A stretch of 64,000 nucleotides of DNA from Rhizobacter sp. SG703 (GCF_012275445.1 NZ_JAAZQK010000010.1:186001-250000), one strand, 5' to 3'. Numbered from the stretch's first letter, positions 47,807-56,043 are shown. Notes: generated from the sequence alone by a model not told the origin. Translations and numbers: made by a program.

Positions 47807-48111
47807 GGTCACGAACTCCTGGTGGGAGGGCACGCTGCCGGCGCTCGTGGCGCGGCGGCATGCCGAAGGCGCGAAGTCTAGGGCCTGCCCGGGGCGCTCG
47901 GCCTCCGGGCTTGCCCCGGCCCGTGCGCGGGAACTTTCGGGACCGGCATGCAAGTTGCGTGCGCTGCCGGTTCCTGAGGGCAAACGTGGGGCGGGGGCTG
48001 TCGGGCCGGGCCTTAGACTCGCGCCTGCCCAGATTCCGGCAACCGCGCCTCCCGACCCGGGCCGGCGGGGCGTGCCGGTCCTCTTTCTCGACCCGAGACG
48101 CTCACGACGAT
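47807..48111. promoter_or_regulatory. Divergent control region of the ABC cluster, with candidate sigma-54 promoter
   Basis: This 305-bp gap between copy 3 and the first permease gene contains no gene. At 47943-47958 the plus strand reads CCGGCATGCAAGTTGC: GG and GC are ten bases apart, as a -24/-12 sigma-54 promoter demands. It shares GGCATG.AAG.TGC with the better candidate at 55698-55713. The transcript would start near 47970 and carry a leader of about 140 bases before the permease ATG. No convincing sigma-70 promoter was noticed. Confidence 0.4.
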
Positions 48112-49050
48112 ATGGCGGCCTACCTGATACGGCGCCTGTGGCAAATGATCCCGACCTTGATCGGGGTGGTGCTGCTGGTGTTCTTCCTCTTCAAGTACTT
48201 CGGCGGCGACCCGGCCGAAATCCTCGGCGGCCTGAACGCCACCCCGCAGCAGATCGACGCGATCCGCGAGCAGCTCGGGCTGAACAAGCCGGTGTGGCAG
48301 CAGCTGCTGATCTACTTCCGCAGCATCGCGACGCTGGACTGGGGCCACAGCTGGGCCACCCAGGAAGCGGTGAGCAGCATCTTCGCGACCCGCGCGCCGG
48401 CCACGCTGACGGTGATGCTGCCGATCCTCGCGCTCGACACGCTGCTCGCGCTGCCGATCGCGATGTGGGTGGCCTACCGCCGCGGCTCGCTGGCCGACCG
48501 CAGCATCATGGTGATCTCGACCGTCGCGCTGTCGATCTCGTTCCTGGTCTACATCATCGTCGGCCAGTACGTGTTCGGCTTCCAGCTCGGCTGGTTCCCG
48601 GTGCAGGGCTGGAGCGACAGCACCTGGACCAACCTCGCGGTCTTCGTGCCGCTGCCGGTGCTGCTGGCGCTGCTGGTGGGCCTGGCGCCGCAGACGCGGC
48701 TGTACCGCACCTTCTTCCTCGACGAGCTCGGCCACGACTACGTGCGCACCGCGCGCGCGAAGGGCATGACCGAGCGCACGGTGCTGTTCAAGCACGTGCT
48801 GCGCAACGCGATGATCCCGATCGTCACCAACATCGCGCTGGCGCTGCCCGGCGTGTTCGTCGGCTCGTTCCTGATCGAGGTGTTCTTCTCGATCCCGGGG
48901 CTTGGCCGCGAGATCATCCTCGCGGTGAACCGCAGCGACTACCCGGTGATCCAGGCGGTCACCGTCTACCTGGCGATGCTGACGATGCTGGTGAACCTGG
49001 GTGCGGACATCCTCTACAAGCTGATCGACCCGCGGGTGGTCCTCAAATGA
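48112..49050 (+). CDS. Peptide-type ABC transporter permease (OppB/YejB-like)
   Basis: Inner-membrane permease of 312 aa with six helices. The first helix and OppB signature are MAAYLIRRLWQMIPTLIGV. The EAA loop reads YVRTARAKGMTERTVLFKHV, followed by NAMIPIVTNIALALPGVF. It forms the channel with the next permease, whose ATG overlaps its stop (ATGA). The ATG at 48112 is chosen because upstream codons are not protein-like. Partner binding proteins are encoded divergently. Confidence 0.95.
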   Translation: MAAYLIRRLWQMIPTLIGVVLLVFFLFKYFGGDPAEILGGLNATPQQIDAIREQLGLNKPVWQQLLIYFRSIATLDWGHSWATQEAVSSIFATRAPATLTVMLPILALDTLLALPIAMWVAYRRGSLADRSIMVISTVALSISFLVYIIVGQYVFGFQLGWFPVQGWSDSTWTNLAVFVPLPVLLALLVGLAPQTRLYRTFFLDELGHDYVRTARAKGMTERTVLFKHVLRNAMIPIVTNIALALPGVFVGSFLIEVFFSIPGLGREIILAVNRSDYPVIQAVTVYLAMLTMLVNLGADILYKLIDPRVVLK

Positions 49051-50093
49051 GCGCCGTGCTTTCTCCTGCAGCAGTGCCTGCGCGGCAATCCTTGGGCGTC
49101 TGGCACGCCGCGTGGAAGCGGCTGCGCGCCGACCGCGTCGGCATGGTGGCGATGGTGGTGGTGGCCGCGTTCGCGCTGCTGGTGCTGCTGGGTTCGGTCG
49201 GCCTGCTGGCGCGCGGCTGGCAGAAGGAGGTCGGCGTGCCGAACGCACCGCCGACGTTCATGGGCCCGGCCCCGGCCGCCGAGCAGAGCGCGATTCCGGT
49301 GCCGAAGGGCCCGAACGTCGACCTGTCGGCGGTGGACCCGCTGGCGCCGCGCTACAAGGAATGGGACGAGCGCGCCGCCAAGTTCAAGACCGAGGACAGC
49401 GTGAAGCGCGAGACGCTGCCGTTCGGCGGCGACCGCATCGGGCGCGACGTGCTGACCAAGGCGCTGAAGGGCACGCAGACCTCGGTGTTCGTCGGGTTGC
49501 TGGCGGCCATCGCGGCCAGCGTGATCGGCACGCTGCTCGGCGCGCTGGCCGGCTTCTTCGGCGGCAGGGTCGGCGACTTCCTCGAGTGGCTGTACAGCGT
49601 GTTCACGTCGATCCCCGACATCCTGCTGATCCTGTCGTTCGCGGTGATCTTCGGGCGCGGCATTTCCAGCGTGGCGATCATCCTCGCGCTGGTCGGCTGG
49701 ACCGGCATGTACCGCCAGGTGCGCGCCGAGTTCCTGAAGCATTCGGTGCGCGAGTACGTGCGCTCGGCCGAGGCGATCGGTGCATCGGCGGCGTCGCGCA
49801 TGTTCCGCCACATCCTGCCGAACATCAGCCACGTGATCCTGGTGCGCATGTCGCTGCTGGTGGTCGGCTTCATCAAGTTCGAGGTGATCCTGTCGTACCT
49901 CGGTCTCGGCGTCGGCGTCGACGACGTGTCGTGGGGCACGATGCTGGCCGAGGCGCAGAGCGAGCTGATCCTCGGCTACTGGTGGCAGCTGGTGGCGGCG
50001 ACCGCGTTCATGGCGGTGTTCGTGACGGCGTTCTCGCTGTTTGCCGATGCGCTGCGCGATGCGCTGGATCCGAAGCTGCGGGGACTGGAATGA
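49047..50093 (+). CDS. Peptide-type ABC transporter permease (OppC/YejE-like)
   Basis: Second channel subunit, 348 aa. After TM1 (MVAMVVVAAFALLVLLGSVG) there is a periplasmic loop of about 90 residues (GPNVDLSAVDPLAPRYKEWD) before GGDRIGRDVLTKALKGTQTS, longer than in most OppC proteins but like YejE. The EAA loop is YVRSAEAIGASAASRMFRHI with LPNISHVILV. It overlaps both neighbours by four bases and so is tightly coupled within the operon. Confidence 0.95.
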   Translation: MSAVLSPAAVPARQSLGVWHAAWKRLRADRVGMVAMVVVAAFALLVLLGSVGLLARGWQKEVGVPNAPPTFMGPAPAAEQSAIPVPKGPNVDLSAVDPLAPRYKEWDERAAKFKTEDSVKRETLPFGGDRIGRDVLTKALKGTQTSVFVGLLAAIAASVIGTLLGALAGFFGGRVGDFLEWLYSVFTSIPDILLILSFAVIFGRGISSVAIILALVGWTGMYRQVRAEFLKHSVREYVRSAEAIGASAASRMFRHILPNISHVILVRMSLLVVGFIKFEVILSYLGLGVGVDDVSWGTMLAEAQSELILGYWWQLVAATAFMAVFVTAFSLFADALRDALDPKLRGLE

Positions 50094-51814
50094 GCTTGTT
50101 GACGATCAAGGACCTGCGCGTGTCGTTCCGCGTGGGCAACGACGGGGGCGTGGTGCAGCGCACGCAGGCGGTGGGCCGCGACATCGACGGAAAGCCGGTC
50201 GGCGTCAGCTTCGACGTGCCGGAGAACACCACGGTGGCGCTGGTCGGCGAATCGGGCTCGGGCAAGAGCGTGACCGCGATGTCGATCCTGAACCTGCTGC
50301 CGAGCAATGCCGAGCGGCAGGGTGCGATCAGCTTCCAGGGCCGCGACCTGCTGGCCGCGACGCTGCCCGAGCTGCAGGCGCTGCGCGGCAAGGACATCGC
50401 CTGCGTGTTCCAGGACCCGATGAGCTCGCTGAACCCGGTGTTCACCGTCGGGCAGCAGATGGTGGAACCGCTGGTGCGCCACCTGGGCATGACGCGCAGG
50501 CAGGCGCTGGCGCGCGCCGAGGCCTTGCTGGTCGAGGTGGGGCTGCCGGAGCCGAAGCGGCGGCTCAGTGCGTACCCGCACGAGCTGTCGGGCGGGCAGC
50601 AGCAGCGCGTGATGATCGCGATGGCGCTGTCATGCGAGCCGAAGCTCTTGATCGCCGACGAGCCGACGACCGCGCTCGACGTGACCATCCAGCGGCAGAT
50701 CCTGGAGCTGCTCGCGAAGCTGAAGACGCAGCACCGCATGAGCATGCTGTTCATCACGCACGACCTGGGCGTGGTCGGCGAGATTGCCGACCAGGTGGTG
50801 GTGATGCGCCAGGGCACGGTGCGCGAGCACGGCCCGGTGGCGCAGATCTTCAGCGCGCCGCACGACGCGTACACGAAGGCGCTGCTGGCCTGCCGTCCGA
50901 CGCTGGACCAGCGCGGCGCGCGGCTGATGGTGATCGACGACCACATCGCCGGGCGCGCGGCGGCCGCACCGCCGGCACCGAAGGATGCGCTGGCGCCGAT
51001 CGTGATCGACGCCAGCAACCTGACGAAGAGCTTCTGGCTGCGCAGCGGCGTGTTCGGCCGCAAGGAATTCCGCGCGGTGAAGGGTGCGAGCTTCACGCTG
51101 CGGCGCGGGCACACGCTGGGCGTGGTCGGCGAATCCGGCTCGGGCAAGACCACGATGGGGCTGACGCTGCTGCGCCTGCACGAGGTGAACGGCGGGCCGG
51201 TCGGCGGCAAGGTGATGTTCGACGGCCAGGACCTGCTGGCGCTGAGCCGGCGCGAGCTGCTGCCGATGCGCCGGCGCATCCAGGTGGTGTTCCAGAACCC
51301 GTATGCGTCGCTGAACCCGCGCTTCACGATCGGCCAGACGCTGACCGAGCCGATGGCGATCCACGGCATCGGCGGCGACACCGCGGCGCGCGAGCAGCGG
51401 GCGCGGGCGCTGCTGACGAAGGTGGGGCTGGACGACAGCGCGATGCACAAGTACCCGCACGAGTTCTCGGGCGGGCAGCGTCAGCGCGTCGCGATCGCGC
51501 GCTGCCTGACGCTGGACCCGGAGGTGCTGGTGCTCGACGAGGCGGTGAGTGCACTCGACGTGTCGGTGCAGGCGCAGGTGCTGAACCTGCTGAAGGACCT
51601 GCAGGACGAGCTGGGGCTGGCCTACATCTTCATCAGCCACGACCTGGCGGTGGTGCGCTTCATGGCCGACGAGGTGCTGGTGATGAAGGACGGCGAGGTG
51701 GTCGAGCAGGCGAGCGTCGCGCAGATATTGGAGCAGCCGCAGCAGGAGTACACGAAGCGCTTGCTGGGGGCGATTCCGCGGGGGTATCGGGAGGGCGCCG
51801 CGCTGCAGGGCTGA
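50090..51814 (+). CDS. Fused double ATP-binding subunit of peptide-type ABC importer
   Basis: Two complete nucleotide-binding domains in one 574-aa protein (OppD plus OppF order, as in YejF). Domain 1 has Walker A GESGSGKSV, signature LSGGQQQR and Walker B LLIADEP; domain 2 has GESGSGKTT, signature FSGGQRQR and Walker B VLVLDEA, with SYPHELSGG-type flanks in each. A linker near 285-310 is Ala/Pro-rich. The TGA stop lies at the beginning of a TGAGCTTGTCCTT fragment of the interspersed repeat. Confidence 0.96.
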   Translation: MSLLTIKDLRVSFRVGNDGGVVQRTQAVGRDIDGKPVGVSFDVPENTTVALVGESGSGKSVTAMSILNLLPSNAERQGAISFQGRDLLAATLPELQALRGKDIACVFQDPMSSLNPVFTVGQQMVEPLVRHLGMTRRQALARAEALLVEVGLPEPKRRLSAYPHELSGGQQQRVMIAMALSCEPKLLIADEPTTALDVTIQRQILELLAKLKTQHRMSMLFITHDLGVVGEIADQVVVMRQGTVREHGPVAQIFSAPHDAYTKALLACRPTLDQRGARLMVIDDHIAGRAAAAPPAPKDALAPIVIDASNLTKSFWLRSGVFGRKEFRAVKGASFTLRRGHTLGVVGESGSGKTTMGLTLLRLHEVNGGPVGGKVMFDGQDLLALSRRELLPMRRRIQVVFQNPYASLNPRFTIGQTLTEPMAIHGIGGDTAAREQRARALLTKVGLDDSAMHKYPHEFSGGQRQRVAIARCLTLDPEVLVLDEAVSALDVSVQAQVLNLLKDLQDELGLAYIFISHDLAVVRFMADEVLVMKDGEVVEQASVAQILEQPQQEYTKRLLGAIPRGYREGAALQG

Positions 51815-51824
51815 GCTTGTCCTT
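51812..51824. repeat. Fragment of the interspersed repeat at the ATPase stop codon
   Basis: TGAGCTTGTCCTT shares its last twelve bases (GAGCTTGTCCTT) with the start of the repeat at 59972-60004. Its first three bases are the stop codon of the double ATPase gene. It is too short to be certain, but it fits the pattern that repeats here have supplied stop codons. Confidence 0.4.
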
Positions 51825-51838
51825 GCACGCCGCAAGCT

Positions 51839-53680
51839 TCATCGCCCTTCCAGCGCGGCCTCCCGCCGCTTCACCCGCGCCAGCGGCAAGCCCACCCGCA
51901 CCCGCGTCCCGCGGCCCGGCTCGCTCTCGACGTGCATCGCCGCGCCCATGCGCTGCAGCAATTGCTGCGTGATCACCAGGCCGAGTCCGCTGCCCGGCAC
52001 CTGCGAGTTCTCCGCGCCCAATCGGTTGAACGGCTGGTACAACTGCGCGAGCTTGCCGGCTTCGATGCCGACGCCGTCGTCATGCACCGTCACCACCGCC
52101 TGCGTGCCGTCCTTCTCGCACTGCACCCAGGCCCGGCCGCCCGCGCGGTTGTACTTGACCGCGTTCGACAGCAGGTTCGTGAACACCTGCTCCAGCCGCC
52201 GTGGGTCGGCGTGCACCGCGAGCGCCTGCACGCCGTCGATCGACAGCGTGACGCGCATCGACGACGCGAGCGGCTCCACCTGCCGCAGGCTCGCGCCGAG
52301 CACCGCCGCGAGCGGGATGTCGCGGCTCGACAACGCGAGCGCGCCGTCCTCGATGCTGGTCAGGTCGAGCAGCTCGTTGATCAGCTCCAGCAGGTGCTGG
52401 CCGCTGTCGAGCACATGCTGCAGCCTCTCGGCCTGCCGCCGCGTCAGCGGTTCGCGGCCATCGGTCTGCAGCAGCTGCGCGAAGCCCAGCACCGCGTTCA
52501 GCGGCGTGCGCAGCTCATGGCTGACGCGTGACAGGAACTGCGTCTTGGCCTGGTTCGCGCGTTCGGCGGCCTGCTTGTCCAGGCGGAGCTGCTCGGCCTC
52601 GACGTCGTCGCTCACATCCCACAGCAGGCCGACCACGCGTCGGCCGCTGGCCTGTTCGCGACGCCGCGCATTCATCTCGAGGTGGCGCACGCTGCCGTCG
52701 GGCAGCCGCACGCGGTAGCGCAACGCGACCAGTTCGTCGGCCTGCGCCGCCCGTGCCAGCGCGGCGCGCAACGCCGGCACATCCTCGGGGTCGATCCGTT
52801 CGCCCGACAGCTGTGCACCGTCGCGCGGGCCCGACGCGTCGGCCAGCCCGTGGTGCGCCGCCGCGCGCGCATCGAGCTGCACCCGGTCGTGGTCGACGTC
52901 CCAGTCGAAGACGCCGATGTGCGCGCCCTCGGCCGCCGTCGCGAGCCGCTCGTTGCTCTCGCGCAGCGCCTGCTCGGCGCGCCGCTGGGCCTGGTGCATG
53001 CGCATCGTCAGCCACACGCCGACGCCGGCCAGCAAAGCGCCGAGCACCAGCGTCGCGGTGGTCACCAGCCGCCGCGTGATGCGCGATGCCTCGCCCAGCG
53101 AGTCCGAGAAGCGCATGCCGAGTTCGGTCAGCCGCTCGCTCAGCGGCGCGATCCGCCCCACCAGCAGGCGCAGCTCCGGCGAGTCGGTGTCGCCGGCCTG
53201 GAGGCGAGCATGCACGTTGCGCCCCAGCGCGCTCAGCTCGTCGATCTGCGCATCGCCTTCGACCCAGGTGCGGATCGCGTCCGCCATGAAGCCGACGTGG
53301 CGGAAACGGCGGTACAGGCGGGCCATCGCGTCGATGTCGTCGGGATGGTTGCCGCCCTGCAGGAAGCCCCGACGCACCACCGCCATGTCGGGCACCGGCT
53401 TGTCGAGTTCGAGCCGCGCGAGCCGGTCGCCCTGCGACACCGCGAGCGCCGCCAGGTGGCGCTGGTAGTCGGCCTCGGCGTGCGATTCGGTGTAGCGGAA
53501 CAGGTGGTAGATCGCGTCCTTCTGGCCCTTCGACCAGTGGCTCTCGCCGCCGACATAGGCACGGGCGGCCGACAGCGTGTCGGCGCTGAAGGCGCTCAGC
53601 CCGGCCAGCAGCGCGACCACGACCAGCCACAGGCTGACCACCAGCCAGCGAATGCGCGATCCGTCGTCGGGCCTGGCCAT
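51839..53680 (-). CDS. Membrane sensor histidine kinase with PAS-like domain
   Basis: A 613-aa kinase. TM1 about 12-31, a periplasmic helical sensor to about 205, TM2 about 205-227, a PAS-like domain about 240-360, then HisKA with His388 (FLSRVSHELRTPLNAV) and the ATPase domain (VFTNLLSNAVKYNRAGG, DDGVGIEAGK, GSGLGLVITQQLL). No receiver domain and no response regulator next to it, so it is an orphan. ATG 53680 has GAGAGGAA upstream. It is divergent from the TetR gene. Kinase core is close to that of the hybrid kinase at the right edge. Confidence 0.93.
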   Translation of the reverse strand: MARPDDGSRIRWLVVSLWLVVVALLAGLSAFSADTLSAARAYVGGESHWSKGQKDAIYHLFRYTESHAEADYQRHLAALAVSQGDRLARLELDKPVPDMAVVRRGFLQGGNHPDDIDAMARLYRRFRHVGFMADAIRTWVEGDAQIDELSALGRNVHARLQAGDTDSPELRLLVGRIAPLSERLTELGMRFSDSLGEASRITRRLVTTATLVLGALLAGVGVWLTMRMHQAQRRAEQALRESNERLATAAEGAHIGVFDWDVDHDRVQLDARAAAHHGLADASGPRDGAQLSGERIDPEDVPALRAALARAAQADELVALRYRVRLPDGSVRHLEMNARRREQASGRRVVGLLWDVSDDVEAEQLRLDKQAAERANQAKTQFLSRVSHELRTPLNAVLGFAQLLQTDGREPLTRRQAERLQHVLDSGQHLLELINELLDLTSIEDGALALSSRDIPLAAVLGASLRQVEPLASSMRVTLSIDGVQALAVHADPRRLEQVFTNLLSNAVKYNRAGGRAWVQCEKDGTQAVVTVHDDGVGIEAGKLAQLYQPFNRLGAENSQVPGSGLGLVITQQLLQRMGAAMHVESEPGRGTRVRVGLPLARVKRREAALEGR

Positions 53681-53773
53681 CGATCGGTTCCTCTCCCTCG
53701 GTCGGTGCCTCATCGCCTCGGCGTGCACCGCCACGCGGTGTACCACGGCCTCGCAACACCTGTCGACGGGGAC

Positions 53774-53801
53774 TTGACACTTCGCACGACCGTGCTAAAT
53801 T
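53774..53801 (+). promoter_or_regulatory. TetR-gene promoter containing a 22-bp palindromic operator
   Basis: A perfect -35 hexamer TTGACA (53774-53779) is followed 16 bp later by TAAATT (53796-53801). Between them is a palindrome with arms like ACTTCGCACG and CGTGCTAAAT (53779-53800) that matches the operator at 54454-54475 in 18 of 22 positions. The expected transcription start falls at about 53808, the ATG itself, so the mRNA may be leaderless. Autorepression by the TetR protein is inferred. Confidence 0.65.
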
Positions 53802-53807
53802 TGCGCA

Positions 53808-54410
53808 ATGGAAACCAAGACGGAGCGCAGCGGGTTGACCCTCGCGGCCATCCTCGACACCGCGCTCGGCATGGCCGCCTCCGACGGGCTCGACAGCCTG
53901 ACGATCGGCGAGGTCGCCAAGCGCCTCGGGCTGTCGAAGAGCGGCGTGTTCTCGCGCGTCGGTTCGCGCGAGGCGCTGCAGATCGCGGTGATCGACGAAT
54001 ACGACCGCCGCTTCCTGCAAGACGTCTTCGTGCCGGCAATGCGCGAGCCGCGCGGCCTGCCGCGCCTGAACGCGATCATGCGGCTGTGGCTGCAGCGTGC
54101 CCGCGATGTCGAGATCCGCACCGGCTGCCTGTACTGCGCCGGCGCCTTCGAGTTCGACGACCGCCAAGGCCCGCTGCGCGACCTGCTGCTCGACCACGTG
54201 ATGCGCTGGCGCAGTGCGCTCAAGCGCACCGTGATCCAGGCCATCGACGCCCGCCACCTGCGCGCCGACACCGACGTCGACCAGCTCGTCTTCGAGATGG
54301 ACGGGCTGTTCGTCGCGCTGATGCGCGAAGCCCGCTTCCTGCGCGATCCGCGCGCCGCCGACCGCTGCTGGTCGGCGTACGAACGCATCATCCGTTCCCT
54401 GCAGGCCTGA
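53808..54410 (+). CDS. TetR-family transcriptional regulator
   Basis: A 200-aa one-component repressor. The N-terminal HTH is LTIGEVAKRLGLSKSGVFSR followed by VGSREALQIAVID; the ligand-binding part includes RTGCLYCAGAFEFDDR, similar to a TetR subgroup with a conserved GCL..GA.EF motif. ATG 53808 has no ribosome-binding site. Palindromes before this gene and before the next small ORF suggest that it controls itself and the 38-aa peptide/hydrolase pair. Confidence 0.92.
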   Translation: METKTERSGLTLAAILDTALGMAASDGLDSLTIGEVAKRLGLSKSGVFSRVGSREALQIAVIDEYDRRFLQDVFVPAMREPRGLPRLNAIMRLWLQRARDVEIRTGCLYCAGAFEFDDRQGPLRDLLLDHVMRWRSALKRTVIQAIDARHLRADTDVDQLVFEMDGLFVALMREARFLRDPRAADRCWSAYERIIRSLQA

Positions 54411-54453
54411 CATGCCCGCCTCTGCCACCACGTTCGCCCCGTCTCGTCGACAC

Positions 54454-54475
54454 ATTTCGCACGCACGTGCGAAAT
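54454..54475. promoter_or_regulatory. Second TetR operator, upstream of the 38-aa peptide gene
   Basis: The arms ATTTCGCACG and CGTGCGAAAT are perfect inverted repeats around a central CA. A TCGACA (54447-54452) stands where the -35 lies in the first site. The palindrome ends 14 bp before the peptide ATG. Close match to the site at 53779-53800 is direct evidence of a shared DNA-binding protein; the adjacent TetR is the obvious candidate. Confidence 0.7.
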
Positions 54476-54488
54476 CAAGGAGATTGCC

Positions 54489-54605
54489 ATGCTGATGCTT
54501 GTCCTGTCCGCCCTGGTCGTCGCCGTGCTGCTGCGCGGCGCGCTGTCGTTGTGGCGCGTGGTTGCCGCGGTGCCGCGCAGCAACGCCGATTTCGGCTGCT
54601 TCTGA
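54489..54605 (+). CDS. Small membrane peptide (38 aa) between TetR and hydrolase
   Basis: Start MLMLVLSALVVAVLLRGALS, then LWRVVAAVPRSNADFGCF. A strong AAGGAGA lies at 54477-54483 and the ATG is 54489; the stop overlaps the next gene (TGATG). One hydrophobic helix (1-15) and a polar C-terminus ending DFGCF indicate a single-pass inner-membrane peptide. I do not recognise it. Both the ribosome-binding site and the operon overlap argue that it is translated. Confidence 0.65.
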   Translation: MLMLVLSALVVAVLLRGALSLWRVVAAVPRSNADFGCF

Positions 54606-55492
54606 TGAGCACGCCCAACCCGGCCACCGCCTTCTACGCCGCCAGCCGCAGCGCCCGCTGGCTCGGCAGTGCGCTGCGCGGTCTGCAGTCGCTGTCGCCC
54701 GGGCTCGGCACGCGGCTCGCGCTGCGGCTGTTCTTCACGCCGCTGCCGTTGAAGCTCGCAGCGCGGCGGCGGGCCGTGCCGGCCGGCTGGCAGCTGTCGC
54801 ACTGGCCGTTCGAGCACGGCACGGTGGCGGTGTACCGCCGGGCCGACCTGCCCGCCCGTCCTGGCGAAGAGCGGCCCACCGTGCTGCTGGTGCACGGCTG
54901 GGCCGGCGACGCCTTGCAGATGCAGCCGCTCGGCGACGCGCTGGCGGCGGCCGGCTTCGCGCCGGTGCTGCTGGATTTCCCGGCGCACGGCCGCAGCGCC
55001 GCGTGGCGTTCGACGCTGCCGCAGTTCGCACGCGCGCTGTGGGCGGCGTCGGCCCGGCTCGGCCCGCTGCACGCGGTGGTCGCGCATTCGCTCGGCGCGC
55101 TGGCGGCCAGCCACGCCGCCGCCAGCGGCCTGCCGGTGAAACGGCTGGCGCTGGTCGCGCCGTCGCCGCCGCCGGGGCTCTTCCTGGACTGGTTCAGCGG
55201 CAGCTTCGGCTTGGGCGCCGGACTGGCCGGGCGCATGCGCACCGCGATCGAGCGCCGCGAGGGCGTGCCGTTGCAGCAGTTCGAGCCGGCTTGGCTGGGC
55301 GCGCGGCTGGACCAGCCGACACTGCTGCTGCACGACGAGGGCGACCGCGTCGCCCCACTGGCCGGCAGCCAGGCGTTGCAGCAGGCCCTGCCCGACGCCC
55401 GGCTGGCGACGACCCGCGGCCTGGGCCATCGGCGGGTGCTGTCGGATGCTGAAAGCATCGCGGCCGTCGTCGAGCACGTGCGTGCCAAATAG
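54605..55492 (+). CDS. Alpha/beta-fold hydrolase
   Basis: A 295-aa serine hydrolase. The nucleophile is Ser162 in VAHSLGALAASHA, with the oxyanion strand VLLVHGWAGDALQM, aspartate in HDEGDRVAPLAG and histidine in RGLGHRRVLSD. About 90 residues precede the fold and include hydrophobic and basic stretches (FFTPLPLKLAARRR), so membrane association is possible. ATG 54605 overlaps the peptide stop by one base. The TetR-controlled context suggests a role in lipid or ester metabolism; substrate unknown. Confidence 0.9.
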   Translation: MSTPNPATAFYAASRSARWLGSALRGLQSLSPGLGTRLALRLFFTPLPLKLAARRRAVPAGWQLSHWPFEHGTVAVYRRADLPARPGEERPTVLLVHGWAGDALQMQPLGDALAAAGFAPVLLDFPAHGRSAAWRSTLPQFARALWAASARLGPLHAVVAHSLGALAASHAAASGLPVKRLALVAPSPPPGLFLDWFSGSFGLGAGLAGRMRTAIERREGVPLQQFEPAWLGARLDQPTLLLHDEGDRVAPLAGSQALQQALPDARLATTRGLGHRRVLSDAESIAAVVEHVRAK

Positions 55493-55697
55493 ACGAGTGG
55501 TGCGCAACGGCCCCTGAGCGGTCGTTGCCGAGCCCTGTAACCGTGGTTGGAAACCGCCGTTGAAATAAGTGCGGCCGATCGACAAATCCGGTCAAGTCTG
55601 TAACGGCGACCTTACCGTCTGGCCACAATTCGGCTGGCGCAGCGTTCGTCGCGCGGCATTTTTGGTCCGAAGGCGCGTCGCAAGACCCGAAACCGGG
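55493..55697. other. Non-coding stretch between the hydrolase and the sigma-54 promoter
   Basis: No gene is seen here. GCAACGGCC and GGTCGTTGC (55504-55528) form a hairpin just after the hydrolase stop and may end its transcript, without a T-run. The rest is less GC-rich than the genes around, with TGTAACCG, GAAATAAG and CTGTAACGGCG words, and could hold activator sites for the promoter at 55698, but I cannot name a match to NtrC or similar consensus. Confidence 0.4.
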
Positions 55698-55713
55698 TTG
55701 GCATGGAAGCTGC
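55698..55713 (+). promoter_or_regulatory. Candidate sigma-54 (-24/-12) promoter
   Basis: The sequence TTGGCATGGAAGCTGC has the invariant GG and GC ten bases apart, matching YTGGCACG-N4-TTGC at all but two positions. A transcript would start near 55725. It precedes two small ORFs and a strong terminator, and the core is nearly the same as the candidate at 47943-47958. Expression would need RpoN and an enhancer-binding protein. Confidence 0.55.
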
Positions 55714-55794
55714 GCTTGAGTGCGCACAGACTGCCAGTCCGGTGACTCTCCCGCTACACGCCGGCAGCAGCTCCAACACAAGGACGTCGTTGCC

Positions 55795-56031
55795 ATGCCG
55801 CTGTTCCATCGTCGTACACCTTCATCCCGCCGGGCCCGCCCGGCGACCCCGAGCTGCCGCGGTGGCGCCTCGTCGCTGCTGCGCCTGGCCCAGCCGGCGG
55901 CCGGTCACGGCGGCGGCAACGTGCGGCACTGGCTGGCACGCGCGGCCAACGTGCTGTCGCCGGCCGCGGCCGAGATGGTCACCGTGCGCCCGAGCGAATT
56001 CGCCCCCAGCCAGTGGCTGGTCGGTCACTGA
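55795..56031 (+). CDS. Small ORF of unknown function (78 aa), sigma-54 unit
   Basis: Not a family I recognise. AAGGA lies 11 bp before the ATG at 55795. The first 20 codons are Arg/Pro/Ser-rich; then the frame becomes strongly G/C-biased at third positions and reads LLRLAQPAAGHGGGN, RHWLARAANVLSPAAAEM and MVTVRPSEFAPSQWLVGH to the end. It could also start at an internal codon. It is followed 12 bp later by a second small ORF and then a terminator, so the transcription unit is well defined even if the coding status is not. Confidence 0.4.
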   Translation: MPLFHRRTPSSRRARPATPSCRGGASSLLRLAQPAAGHGGGNVRHWLARAANVLSPAAAEMVTVRPSEFAPSQWLVGH

Positions 56032-56043
56032 AGGGGGCTGGCC

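Noticed and set aside
47860-48111. N-terminal extension of the first ABC permease up to 47860
   Set aside because: The extension is Arg/Pro-rich, lacks membrane character and covers the divergent control region; ATG 48112 begins the family N-terminus.
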